Under the pieces are notes generated by a model, which saw only the letters and a list, made by a program, of their open reading frames with translations, did no database searches and was not told the origin of the DNA. Positions 7,828 through 16,697 of a stretch of 20,000 nucleotides of DNA are shown piece after piece. Where the stretch lies: assembly GCA_012295275.1 (NCBI GenBank), contig CM022668.1, forward strand, positions 2,900,489-2,920,488, given 5' to 3'. This stretch comes from Chrysomallon squamiferum (lineage: Eukaryota > Mollusca > Gastropoda > Neomphalida > Peltospiridae). Each line of letters begins with the position of its first letter. Position 1 is the first letter of the stretch. The translations under genes were made by a program, and so were the position numbers.

Positions 7828-8310
7828 AATTCCAAGATTTAGATTTTGTATTTATTTTTTAAGCAATTTGTACACAGAGAGGTATGTAAATATAAATCTT
7901 TCTGTTATATTTAATATCAGTGTTAAGTCTTCATTTAAGAAGATTGATTCCAATCCTGGATTAGGTTATTTGTATTCCGAGATTTATATATTTTCTAAAT
8001 TCTATTCTAATATTTTCTTAGTTTGTAGATCAAGTTATTTGTATTCTAAGATTTCTGTATTTTGTAAATTCTCTCACTAACATTTTTCAAGATTTGTAAA
8101 TCAATATATTTGAATTCCAAGATTTCTAAACTTTACAAATTCTTTTTCTAAGATTTCACTCAGTTTGTAGATTAATATATCTGTATTCCAAGATTTCTGT
8201 ACTTTGTTAAATTCTCACCCTAACATTCAAGATATTTGTATTCCAGGACTTCAGTACTTTTGTAAGATTCTACTCTAAGATTTTCTCGGTTTGTAGATCA
8301 AGCTATTTAA
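7828..8310. repeat. Decayed minisatellite, ~70-bp unit, about 6 copies
   Basis: The phrase ATTCCAAGATTTCTGTA, then TTTGTAAATTCT, CTAAGATTTTCTCAG and TTTGTAGATCAAGTTATTT, recurs in that order. ATTCC/ATTCT anchors lie at 7828, 7974, 8043, 8114, 8185 and 8240. The clear spacings are 69, 71, 71 and 55 bp; the first gap of 146 bp is about two units with a badly decayed middle copy. The 88-codon plus-strand frame at 7814-8080 is internally repetitive because it reads part of this array and is not supported as a gene. Confidence 0.82.
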
Positions 8311-8755
8311 GACCATCACACGCTGTAAACCCTTGTTCCAATATCACATCAATCTGCAGATCTTGTTACAGAGAAGTAAGTCAGAGCCAATTCCGTACTA
8401 AGCAGATTTGTCATGAATTTGTGTGCATCTCTGATAATGGACTCGGGGCTGAAGTAAAGATTAACACAAAAACACTGAGTCTGTTCTGTTCTGTCCGTCT
8501 GTTCTGTTCTGTCTGTGAGTCTGTGGTGCAAAGTAGGTTTGGTTTTAGTTAGCAGGATGGAGTCAGTGGTTTGCTTCTGAAATTAATTCAGTTCAGGGAC
8601 AGAAAGACAAGAGCAAGGATTCTGGGGGAAAAAATTAATTTTTAAATGTTTTTTTTTTTTTAATTTTATTGCATCTAAGAAATTTTTGGGTTTTTTCTTA
8701 TGTTGATTATTTCGTTAAAATGCTTCTGTATGTTCATTGTGAAATATTAGAATAA
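8311..8755. other. Complex spacer with short CTGTT pentamer repeat
   Basis: Positions 8311-8478 are unique and moderately complex. At 8479-8513 TCTGT/TCTGTT pentamers repeat about six times. Positions 8640-8662 hold a T run. No gene is recognised; the minus-strand 60-codon frame is partly this pentamer repeat. Confidence 0.6.
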
Positions 8756-8954
8756 TAATGATAGAAGTAGTAATGGTGGTGGTGGTAGTAGTAGTAATAG
8801 TTGTAGTAGTGGTAGTGGAAGCAGAAGTAATAGAAATAGTAATAATAATAGTAGTAGTATTAGTAATAATAATTTTAGTAGTAACAGTAATAGCAGTAGC
8901 AATTGCAGTGGAAGTGGCAGTAGTAGTAGTGGTAGTAGTTGTAACAGTAGTTGT

Positions 8955-9012
<58 letters not shown>

Positions 9013-9061
9013 CTAGCAGCAACAGTAATAGTAACAGTAGTACTTCTAGTTGCAACAATAT
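8756..9061. repeat. Interrupted GTA/GGT/CAG trinucleotide tract
   Basis: The block is almost entirely 3-bp periodic on the plus strand. It holds (CAG)8 at 8957-8980 directly followed by (TAG)10 at 8981-9010, with mixed GTA, GTG, GCA and AAT triplets on both sides. Since few triplets in two of the frames are stops, it is open on both strands for about 100 codons, reading Val/Ile/Ala on plus and Leu/Pro/Gln on minus. This two-strand openness is a product of the repeat and not evidence of a gene. Confidence 0.95.
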
Positions 9062-9549
9062 AATCAATATGTTTTAAAAAAAAATCTAATATAGAAACAT
9101 TTTATCCCTTGTAAGAAAATTTCAATAAACAAAATTAAAAAAAATATATATTTAGTTCTGAATAACTGACCAAAAAAATTGAACAAGTTGCCACACTTTT
9201 TTTTTTTTTTTTTTTTTTTAACAGCTTAAAGTTCAAATTCAATATTAACTGGACATAAAAAACCATCTTTAGCTGGAAATGCACCGTATAATCATGATAA
9301 AAACATAACTAGGTAATGGAAAGTAGTGTTTGCAGCAGAATTGACGAATAATACTTTCTAAAAAACATTCCATCATTTTGAAGCAAGCACGAAGTGAGAG
9401 AGATTTAATATTGACAAAGTTTGATGTACAACAAGATGTGAACTGGCCCTCAAGATTGTCCCAGTTTATAGATTGAAAAGTAATTTCGATTCAAAAACCA
9501 GATTTGTTTTTTTTTCTAAATGGTTATTATTTTTATTTTTGTAATAGGA

Positions 9550-9551
<2 letters not shown>
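9062..9551. other. Unique sequence with a T23 run
   Basis: A run of 23 T lies at 9197-9219. The remainder (9220-9490) is unique A/T-rich DNA without a recognised gene or RNA. Confidence 0.7.
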
Positions 9552-9620
<69 letters not shown>

Positions 9621-9645
9621 GTTCTTATTTTTTTTTTTACTGTTA

Positions 9646-9689
<44 letters not shown>

Positions 9690-9692
9690 TTA
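9552..9692. repeat. (TTA)n tracts in tandem
   Basis: A pure TTA/ATT tract of about 68 bp (9553-9620) is separated by a T run from a second tract at 9642-9692. The open frames here are poly-Ile and poly-Leu. Confidence 0.97.
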
Positions 9693-9980
9693 TCTTTTCT
9701 GTTTCTATATCTATATTATTAAGTGTTATTTATTTTGCTATTATTAATTTTGTAATTTGATATATATATTATTTATTTATCATCGTCATCATCATCACTT
9801 CTATTATTTTAAAATTATTATTACTCAGCTATTATTATCATTTATAAACATATTTTAAATTATTTATTTCTATAATCATTATCATCATAATAATCATCAT
9901 AATATACTTATTTTTAAAAATATTTCAGATTTTTTAACTTTAATGTTTTATATATTTATTAATTTCTTTAATAGTATTAG
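9693..9980. other. Low-complexity A/T with CAT/ATT triplets
   Basis: Short CAT/ATC triplet runs lie at about 9780-9797 and 9878-9901, in otherwise A/T-only sequence. No gene is seen. Confidence 0.7.
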
Positions 9981-9981
9981 T

Positions 9982-10015
<34 letters not shown>
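9981..10015. repeat. (TTTA)n microsatellite
   Basis: Nearly nine uninterrupted TTTA tetramers. Confidence 0.97.
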
Positions 10016-10016
<1 letters not shown>

Positions 10017-10278
10017 GTCAATTTTATTTTTAATTTATGTAACAGTCATATTAAAATGATCTCACACTACACTTTATATTTCTACTCAGTGTCTGTTATT
10101 AAATATCACACAGGGTAAAACAGTATTACCTCACAAATAACTGTAGAAGACAACTAAAGGTTTATCAATATTTAGACTATCTGTCTAAATATATCTGAGC
10201 AATTTAGGAAAACTTTGTCTAAATGTGCTCAAGCTGTTAAAACTGATTATGGTCAGACAGAAAATAGGGAGGGAAAAG

Positions 10279-10282
<4 letters not shown>
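10016..10282. other. Unique spacer
   Basis: Nothing recognisable is seen. Confidence 0.5.

Positions 10283-10368
<86 letters not shown>
10283..10368. repeat. (AG)43 microsatellite
   Basis: An uninterrupted AG tract of 86 bp, one of the longest pure dinucleotide runs in the window. On the minus strand it reads Ser-Leu. Confidence 0.98.
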
Positions 10369-10370
<2 letters not shown>

Positions 10371-10392
10371 TAATACTGATTTCTTTTTAATT

Positions 10393-10534
10393 ACCTGCTT
10401 ATAACTTTCAAAATGATACACAGGTGATCTTTTTAATTACCTGTCCAATTATAAATAACAATAAAAGAAAAAATTAATGCAGGTAGACAACCTGTATTAA
10501 CTATCTTTTCACAATTTCCTCTTAACTGACAGGT
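10393..10534. other. Alternating ACCTG / CAGGT cluster
   Basis: ACCTG at 10393, 10439 and 10490 alternates with CAGGT at 10421, 10480 and 10530, six motifs in 142 bp beginning 24 bp after the (AG)43 tract. TTAATTACCTG appears twice exactly. It may be a decayed repeat related to 3009-3412 or a group of E-box sites; no experimental role can be inferred. Confidence 0.45.
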
Positions 10535-10818
10535 GACTTTTAATTAAGCAAAGTTAATTAACAATAGAATTATAATGGATTATAACAGTGAAATATTTTA
10601 TAAGTTCTTTATTTGATTAACACAGACTATGGATTGATTATAAATATTCAATAAAAATATTCTATCAAATTAATGCACTTTATAAGATCACATTTTTCTA
10701 TCTAGATATTAGAGATTAATTATTGTTCTGTGAATGTGTGTATGTGTGTGTTTGTGTGTATATACATACATACAGTACATATGATTCTTATTTATGAAAA
10801 GTCTAAATGTGTTTTATT
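10535..10818. other. Unique A/T-rich spacer with short TG run
   Basis: An imperfect TGTG/TATAC run is found at 10733-10775. No gene is seen. Confidence 0.6.
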
Positions 10819-10994
10819 AGAGGAAAGAGGGAAAAAGAGAAAGAGATAAGGAACAAACACAGAGAGAGAGAGAGAAAGAAAGAGAGAGAGAGAAGGAGAA
10901 AGAAAAGGACAGAAAGAGATAAAAATATTATATATAGATATACAGAGAGAGAAAATAGATATATATATATATATTTAGATATAGATATAGATAT

Positions 10995-11048
<54 letters not shown>

Positions 11049-11060
11049 CATTCAGATTCA
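10819..11060. repeat. Purine-rich GA tract with internal TATAGA hexamers
   Basis: GAGAAA-rich purine sequence (10819-10920) is followed by TA-rich sequence with ATAGAT hexamers (about 10965-10996) and a pure (GA)n at 11001-11047. The overlapping frames (Arg-Glu on plus, Ser-Leu on minus) come from this repeat. Confidence 0.95.
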
Positions 11061-11226
11061 ACATTTTGAAAACTGAAAACCACAAAAAAAAAAAAAAATT
11101 TAAAAACCAGTCGAGTAAAATGGCAGCCAGTGCAGATATGTAAATAAAGATAAAATAAACAAGATCTGAAGAATTGTGGTTTATTTTAGACATTGCGAGA
11201 AAACAAATTAAACTTTTAAAAATAGA
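11061..11226. other. Short unique interruption in the purine block
   Basis: Mixed sequence with an A run at about 11084-11098. Nothing recognisable is seen. Confidence 0.5.
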
Positions 11227-11230
11227 GCCA

Positions 11231-11272
<42 letters not shown>

Positions 11273-11870
11273 GAGGAGGGGGGAAAAAATGGAAGAAAAA
11301 ATTAATGAAAAAAAGTAAATTAAGAACAAAAGGTAAAAAAAAAAAAAAAACAAAAAAAATGGGATAAGAATTTGAAACCAAAGAAAGAGGAAGTGAAACT
11401 GGTTGTAGAGTTTTTCTTCTTTTCATTTAAAGGAAAAAAAAAAAAAAAAGAAATTTTAAAAAATGTTTTTTTTTTAGTAATTTCTAAAGTAAAAGGATTT
11501 TGTGACAGAAAGAATGAAAAAAACTTAGTGAGAGAAATACAGACAGAAATACACAAAGAAAGATGAAAGTGAGAGAAAGAGAGAGAGAGAGAAAGAATGA
11601 GAAAGGATGACAGAGATAGAAAGAATGATAGAGACATAGAGAGAGAAAGAATGATAGAAACAGATCAGAGAAAAGAAAGAAACAGATCAAGAATGACAGA
11701 GGAGAGAGAGACAGAAAGTGCGAAAGAGAGAGACTAAATAAGTAAACAAATATCACAGAAACACAAAAAAAAAAAAAAAAAAAAAAAAAATAAAAAATGA
11801 AACAAAAGAAGGAAGCTAAGAAAAATGAAAAAGAATTAGAAAGAAAAAACAGAAAAATAAAAATAAGCCA
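11227..11870 (+). repeat. Long polypurine (GA/GAAA) block
   Basis: Over about 640 bp the plus strand is overwhelmingly A and G. It includes (GA)14 at 11238-11265, GAGA tracts at 11570-11605 and 11635-11650, A runs at about 11336-11350 and 11433-11449, and A26 at 11765-11790. The two T-rich breaks are near 11410-11428 and 11465-11477. All open frames here on either strand are Lys/Glu/Arg or Phe/Ser/Leu by composition. Mirror-symmetric polypurine tracts of this sort can adopt triplex DNA, a known property of GA repeats, but this is not shown here. Confidence 0.9.
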
Positions 11871-12045
11871 ATTATGTCATCGTTTGCTATTCTTCTCGTT
11901 GTTCCTGAGTAAAAAATCTTGTTTGGAGAAAAGCCACTATCAGAGAGCTGGTAGAAGCAAAAATAGCCTGGAGAAAGATGTTTGTGTAGTAAACACAGAA
12001 CTCTTGTCTAGTTCAGGAACACTGTGCACTAGCAAGTCCTTGGTC
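11871..12045. other. Complex unique segment
   Basis: Balanced sequence in which a plus-strand frame continues from the purine block to a stop at 12054. I recognise no domain and do not support a gene. Confidence 0.35.
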
Positions 12046-12115
12046 ACCTGTTAAAATAATCCTCTAAGAGCTGCAGGTAAATGTGGAATATTAAGTACAC
12101 CTTAAGTAATACCTG
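12046..12115. other. Three ACCTG/CAGGT motifs
   Basis: ACCTG at 12046 and 12111 and CAGGT at 12074 lie in 70 bp just after the polypurine block. Confidence 0.35.
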
Positions 12116-12360
12116 CGTTAAAAAGAAGAAGAATCGTTCATATCGCAGTTTATTTTTGTTATCTCATTGAGGGTGTGTGTGTGTTTGTGACAGACAGATT
12201 TTGAAAAAACTGAAACATATTTGATTACATACCTTTTCAATTCTTAAAAACAAAAAAAAAATAAAAAAATCATCATTTAAATATAACAAAACACCTATTA
12301 AAATATTAATCAGCATTCCAACACTTTCAAAAAATCCATGTACCTTTTCTTTCTTACCAC
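12116..12360. other. A/T-rich spacer with short GT run
   Basis: A GGGTGTGTGTGTG run lies at 12170-12184. The rest is A-rich with A runs near 12250-12267. Nothing else is seen. Confidence 0.6.
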
Positions 12361-12585
12361 AAACACATACATAATACACACACACCTACACACACAACAC
12401 ACATGCCTACACATACAACACACACACAAACACGCCTACACACACCAATTCAACACATCTATTAAAACACACAAACACACAAAAAGTAAAGAAATAAGAA
12501 TTCTAAAAAAAAAAAAAACCTTCCAGAAATGGCTAACTCGATATCAACCACACACACAGACACACAGACACACAGACAGACAAAG
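12361..12585. repeat. Imperfect CA arrays and CACAGA repeats
   Basis: CA-rich sequence at 12361-12446 carries a recurring CCTACAC interruption about every 20-29 bp. After an A-rich gap with an A13-type run near 12507-12518, ACACACAGACACACAGA hexamers follow at 12550-12580. The Thr-His frame across it is repeat-derived. Confidence 0.92.
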
Positions 12586-12882
12586 ACACTTTCCGTGAAA
12601 GTAATAAAGAAAAATGTTTTTACTTATTGATTGATAGCCGTGGTGTGAGAGAGGTGACCAACATTTTGTGTGTGATTCCTGACTTGTGTGAAAACTCTTT
12701 ACTCACAGATTGTGTGTTCACACAAGTACAGTCATTAGGCTTTCATCTGAGCCAGATTGAACCAAAAAAGAAATTGTGGTCAAGTGAAGATGCATTGAAA
12801 AATGTCGACAGTGAAAAGAAAAAAAGATGAATGTTTGAATTTGTTTGGCAAATGTTTGTTTGATTGATGAAAATGTTGGTTT
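12586..12882. other. Complex spacer, no gene supported
   Basis: A plus-strand frame of 67 codons (12627-12830) crosses non-repetitive sequence, and a TTACTCACAG acceptor-like site ends near 12708. No domain, signal peptide or homologue is recognised, and the frame ends in a Lys-rich tail by composition. A decayed exon cannot be excluded. Confidence 0.25.
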
Positions 12883-12901
12883 AAAAAAAAAAAAAAAAAA
12901 A
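12883..12901. repeat. Poly-A run
   Basis: Nineteen A directly upstream of the triplet array. Confidence 0.97.
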
Positions 12902-12942
12902 GTTTAAATGAAAATGAACAAATAAAAATTAACTTTATGATA

Positions 12943-13377
12943 ACTGTAGCAGTAGTTGTTATTGTAGAAGTTGTAGTGGCAGTGGTGGTTATTGTACTAG
13001 TAGTAGTAGTAGCAACAGGAATAGTGGTAGTAGATGTTGTTGCTGTTATTGGTGTTGTAATAATGGTAGTAGACATTACTGTTGTTGTTGTTGTTGTTGT
13101 TGTAATAGTGGTAGTAGATGTTGTTGTTGTTGTTGTTGTAATAGTGGTAGTAGATGTTGTTGTTGTTGTTGTTGTAATAGTGGTAGTAGATGTTGTTGTT
13201 GTTGTTGTAATAGTGGTAGAAAAAGTAATAGCAATAATAAAAGTGGTAATAGTGATTGTAATAGTAGTAGTAGTAGTAACAGATGTTGTTGTTGTTGTTG
13301 TAGTTGTTGTTGTAGTGATAGTAAAGGTAATAACAGTAATATAAGTGTTGGTAGTATAAGTAATAACAATAATAATC
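12943..13377. repeat. Nested GTT/GTA trinucleotide array with 33-45 bp superunit
   Basis: The plus strand is 3-bp periodic throughout. Between 13018 and 13230 a higher-order unit appears: AATAGTGGTAGTAGATG followed by a GTT run. AATAGTGG-type anchors lie near 13019, 13059, 13104, 13140, 13176 and 13209, so spacing is about 40, 45, 36, 36 and 33 bp, all but one a multiple of 3. Open frames of about 100-135 codons exist on both strands (poly-Val/Ile/Asp and Leu/Gln/His) only because the triplets avoid stops. Confidence 0.95.
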
Positions 13378-13413
13378 TATTTAGCTTTTTAAATAAATAT
13401 TACCAACACACAC

Positions 13414-13418
<5 letters not shown>

Positions 13419-13452
<34 letters not shown>
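13419..13452. repeat. (CA)17 microsatellite
   Basis: A pure CA run, with imperfect ACA sequence for 15 bp upstream. Confidence 0.97.
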
Positions 13453-13457
<5 letters not shown>

Positions 13458-13785
13458 CCAAACACAACATATATTTTATTCCTACATCAATCAGTTCTGA
13501 CAATAAATAATACATTCAGGTGCATGATATAAATTGATATATCATGATGGAGGTGTAGAAAACGTCAGTGGAATAAAAGCTTGGTCTCATTATTTCAAAT
13601 TAATAACAACGAGATAAAGGAAAATAAACTGAATTAACTATTCTCTTATCTGACAACATTCCTGAGAACATGCCAAACCTCAGAGAGAGGCAAGGATCGT
13701 TTTAGGAAAGAAAAAGTAAAATAGGATAAAAAGGTAAAACAGGATTTTTGAAAAAAGAATAATACATTAATAATTCCAGAATTTG
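13453..13785. other. Unique spacer
   Basis: About 330 bp of mixed A/T-rich sequence with no gene, RNA or repeat that I can recognise. Confidence 0.6.
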
Positions 13786-13936
13786 TATTGTTGTAATAGT
13801 AGAAATGTAGAAGTTGTTGTAATGGTAGAAGTAGTAGTGATAAAAGGGATATTAATAAAGAAATTATAATAGTAGTAAAAGTGGTAGTGGTAATAGTAGT
13901 AGTAGTAGTAGTAGTAGCAGCAGCAGTAGAGGCAGT
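13786..13936. repeat. Interrupted GTT/GTA/TAG/CAG triplet tract
   Basis: Triplets resemble those of 8756-9061 in kind and strand. A (TAG/GTA) run at about 13897-13915 is followed by CAGCAGCAG. On the minus strand it reads mostly Tyr and Thr. Confidence 0.93.
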
Positions 13937-14306
13937 GGTAAATATTTCTCATTTAAACTAAATTCGTATCTTATATTATGTTTTTAATGAATAGAGATTA
14001 AAGTAAAAAAAAATAATAGTAATAATAAAAATAAACATTAATAAAATTCAAATAAAATTCAAATTAAAACAAATTTGAAAATTAAATAAAAAAGCTCTTT
14101 TTAAAACAATTTCTTTTCTTGAAGAAATAAAATCTAATTTTATAGAACATTTAAAATAAAGTTAGTTCCAAATTCACTTGACGTTCATTGACACAAAACA
14201 AAGACCGAAGAACAGAAAGTAGTATTTAAACAAACATAGAAAACCATCTTATATCAAATTAACTGAAAACAAAGATAGAGAAATAGAAAATATCTTTAAA
14301 AACAAC

Positions 14307-14314
<8 letters not shown>
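13937..14314. other. A-rich spacer without a gene
   Basis: AAT/AAAT-rich DNA to about 14100, then unique sequence. No open frame of interest is seen. Confidence 0.65.
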
Positions 14315-14345
<31 letters not shown>

Positions 14346-14410
14346 ATAAAAGAAACAAAAGAAACCAAAAAAAAGAAGAAAGAATGAAAAGAAAAAAGAG
14401 AAGGAAAGAA
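14315..14410. repeat. A29 run followed by purine-rich DNA
   Basis: A run of 29 A at 14315-14343 passes into AAAGAAAG-type purine sequence up to about 14410. Confidence 0.93.
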
Positions 14411-14598
14411 AAGAAATGAAAACTGGAAATGTTTGTTTTTTTCCAGTATTAGATGTAAGTGTCAAATATTTCAGTAATTAGTTGTAGACTCAGTTTTCAA
14501 AAACACCACGTTCCATGAAATCAAAACAACACCAAAACTTTCACCTTGCTTCAAGTAAACATCACATATAATATTTGTGTGTTAGACTTTAATTTTAT
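14411..14598. other. Unique spacer
   Basis: Nothing recognisable is seen. Confidence 0.5.
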
Positions 14599-14790
14599 CT
14601 GTGTGTGTCTGTGTGTGTGTGTGTATGTGTGTGTAAGTGTGTGTGTGAGTGTATGTGTGAGTGTGTGTGAGGGATCATTGTATATGAATATGTAAGTATA
14701 TATGTTTCTATGTATGTATATAAGTCTATATGCATCTATACAGGTATGTATGTATGTATGTACATAGGTATATATGTTTGTATGTATAAA
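14599..14790. repeat. TG array passing into TATG/TATA array
   Basis: TG dinucleotides with scattered TA and GA interruptions (14599-14670) are followed by TATG tetramers, clearest as GTATGTATGTATGTA at about 14744-14761. On the minus strand it reads Thr-His and Tyr-Ile-His. Confidence 0.94.
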
Positions 14791-14857
14791 TGCATCTGTA
14801 TTCATTTTAAATAGTCACTGTTTATTTTTTTAGTCATAACCAAAAAATATTTATACA

Positions 14858-14938
14858 TTACACACACATACACGTCAACATACACAAATATACACACATT
14901 CACGTATTCACACATACACACACACATACACACACCAT
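14858..14938. repeat. Imperfect CA/CATA array
   Basis: CACACACATACAC-type repeat, the reverse complement in type of the TG/TATG array that ends about 70 bp to its left. Confidence 0.92.
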
Positions 14939-15007
14939 GTATTTGATTTATTGTCTGCAAAAATATTCATCAAACTATACACTTGATTCATACACCCATA
15001 GCCCCCC

Positions 15008-15260
15008 CACAGACACAGACACACACACACACACACCTACACACAAACATATTCCCTCATTCACTCTCTCTCACACTCACACACACATACCTACACACAC
15101 ACACTCACACACACACACACAGACACTCAAACACACACACTCACACACACTCAAACACACACACACACTCACACACACTCAAACACACACACACACTCAA
15201 ACACAAACACACACTCACACACTCAAACACACACACACACACACTCACACACACACACTG
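15008..15260. repeat. Compound CA array with CTCA/CTCAAAC interruptions
   Basis: A 250-bp CA-rich array. The word CTCAAAC recurs at 15126, 15150, 15179, 15196 and 15222 (17-29 bp apart), so interruptions have been copied along with the array. Overlapping plus-strand frames reading Thr-His/Ser-Asn are repeat-derived. Confidence 0.96.
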
Positions 15261-15356
15261 CACTATTAATACTGTCTGCTGTGAGAAGCTTTGGCTGTTG
15301 TTACAAAACACAGACTGTGTGTTTATGATTGCATTAGACAAGGTAATGCCAAGGGT

Positions 15357-15448
15357 CAGGTGAGACAGGTAAACAACAGGTAGAGTTTCACAACACCTGA
15401 ACATTTTTACCTGTACTTACCTGACTTCAGATATTTCGTAATCACCTG
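15357..15448. other. Seven ACCTG/CAGGT motifs in mirrored order
   Basis: CAGGT at 15357, 15366 and 15377 is followed by ACCTG at 15395, 15409, 15419 and 15444: seven motifs in 92 bp, all of one orientation on the left and all of the other on the right. It lies about 100 bp after the CA array. Confidence 0.5.
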
Positions 15449-15708
15449 TGTTTCTGTGTATGATAAAACAAAGGAAATTTACAACTGCAGAAAAAAAAGA
15501 AAAATATTACTTAATGACATTTTTAATCTGCAGTTATATATGATGTACTCATAGTCAAGTACAGTAACAAGAGAAGAAACCAGATGTTGCTCCATGGGTT
15601 ACTCTTTTTTCAGTTAGCAGTACGATATCTCATTCAAGCACCTTCCCAGTAACAGCAAAACATTATTTTAATAAACCAGTCTTTGTTACTAATACAATTA
15701 TTTCTACA
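15449..15708. other. Unique spacer
   Basis: No gene or repeat is recognised. Confidence 0.5.
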
Positions 15709-15722
15709 ACAAAACAACAACA

Positions 15723-15760
<38 letters not shown>

Positions 15761-15905
15761 TACCACTACAACTATTTTTACTATTATTACTACTACTACT
15801 GATATTGTTACTATTCCAACTAAAATTAGAACAGCAGCTACTAATATTAATGCTACAATTATATCTTACAACCACAACAACTACAACAACAACAACAAAA
15901 ACACA
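15709..15905. repeat. ACT/CTA/CAA trinucleotide tract
   Basis: AAC triplets lead into a (CTA)n run at 15723-15753, then CCA, ATT and ACA triplets up to about 15900. In type it is the reverse complement of the GTA/GTT tracts at 8756, 12943 and 13786. Frames reading Ser/Asn on minus and Thr/Leu on plus are repeat-derived. Confidence 0.94.
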
Positions 15906-16288
15906 ATCACTACTATTGCTATCACCTCGTTTAACATTTTGTATTTTAAATCAGAAGTTTTTACGTGGAAAACTGTTTTATCAATATGATTAATAGGTAG
16001 TCCAGAACTTTTTCTTTCTTTCAAATTTCTTTCTTTTTTTCCTTTTTTGTTTTTTAAAACAAATTGTTTAAGTTATTAACTTCTAGTAAAAAAAAATAAA
16101 AAAAAATACATGTTGTCTATCAGATACAGGTGTTGTGACAAGATGGATGATCACAGAAGAGTAATGTGGCATTGTGGGAAGGGATAATTAATTACAATCT
16201 GCAGACAGGGAAACAGTATTTTCAAATCTGAAAAAAACAAAATGGAGGCAACAAGTCCTTGAGGGGAAAAACTGAAACAATACAACTT
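15906..16288. other. Spacer with T- and A-rich runs
   Basis: A TTTC-type pyrimidine stretch lies at 16009-16055 and A runs at 16088-16105. Positions 16110-16280 are more complex but show no recognised gene. Confidence 0.6.
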
Positions 16289-16318
16289 AAAAAAAAAAAA
16301 AAAAAAAAGAAAAAAAAG
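16289..16318. repeat. Poly-A run
   Basis: Twenty A, then GAAAAAAAG. Confidence 0.95.
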
Positions 16319-16689
16319 TTTAATATAATTATCAAAATTGTAGAATGAATGATAACCAGCTTGAGGGGGCAATGTCAGATGAAGAGAAATTAGATGAAAA
16401 TTTAGACTAAAATTGATGAAACTTGATGATGAGACAGATGATACTGAAAATCAGCCACGTAGGTTGTTCCTTTCTGAGTGACAGTTAAATTATTTCCCAG
16501 CTAGGATACACGCAGGTTGTTCTTTTTTTCTGTGAGTGACAGGTAAATTGTTTTCAGTGAGTAATTATTTCAACATGTTTTTCTTCAGACTAATTCCTTA
16601 CCGCAGACAGTTCATCTTTCATCTCTGTGACACTTTTTCTTTTTTTTACTTTTATACGTAAATCTGCTAAAAAAATGTGTTTATCATGA
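16319..16689. other. Spacer with a diverged ~53-bp tandem duplication
   Basis: ACGTAGGTTGTTCCTTT...GTGACAGTTAAATT at 16457 is repeated as ACGCAGGTTGTTCTTTTT...GTGACAGGTAAATT at 16510. Both keep AGGTTGTTC and GAGTGACAG with a changed middle. The rest of the interval shows nothing recognisable. Confidence 0.65.
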
Positions 16690-16697
16690 ATCTAAAA

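Noticed and set aside
7814-8080. 88-codon plus-strand frame as a gene
   Set aside because: It reads through units of the decayed 70-bp array and repeats itself (SNPGLGYLYSEI / RSSYLYSKIS); the frame closes in the following units.
11797-12054. 85-codon Lys/Glu-rich frame
   Set aside because: The first half is the polypurine block, the second half shows no domain or codon bias.
12627-12830. 67-codon plus-strand frame as an exon
   Set aside because: No domain is recognised, composition matches the spacer, and the acceptor-like site inside it is weak.
12937-13344. Plus-strand frame of 135 codons, mostly Val, the longest in the window
   Set aside because: Its length comes from a stop-poor triplet repeat; no complex sequence lies in it.
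13076-13369. Minus-strand frame of 97 codons rich in Leu, Gln and His
   Set aside because: It is the reverse reading of the GTT/GTA array; the residues follow the triplets and nothing but the repeat is encoded.
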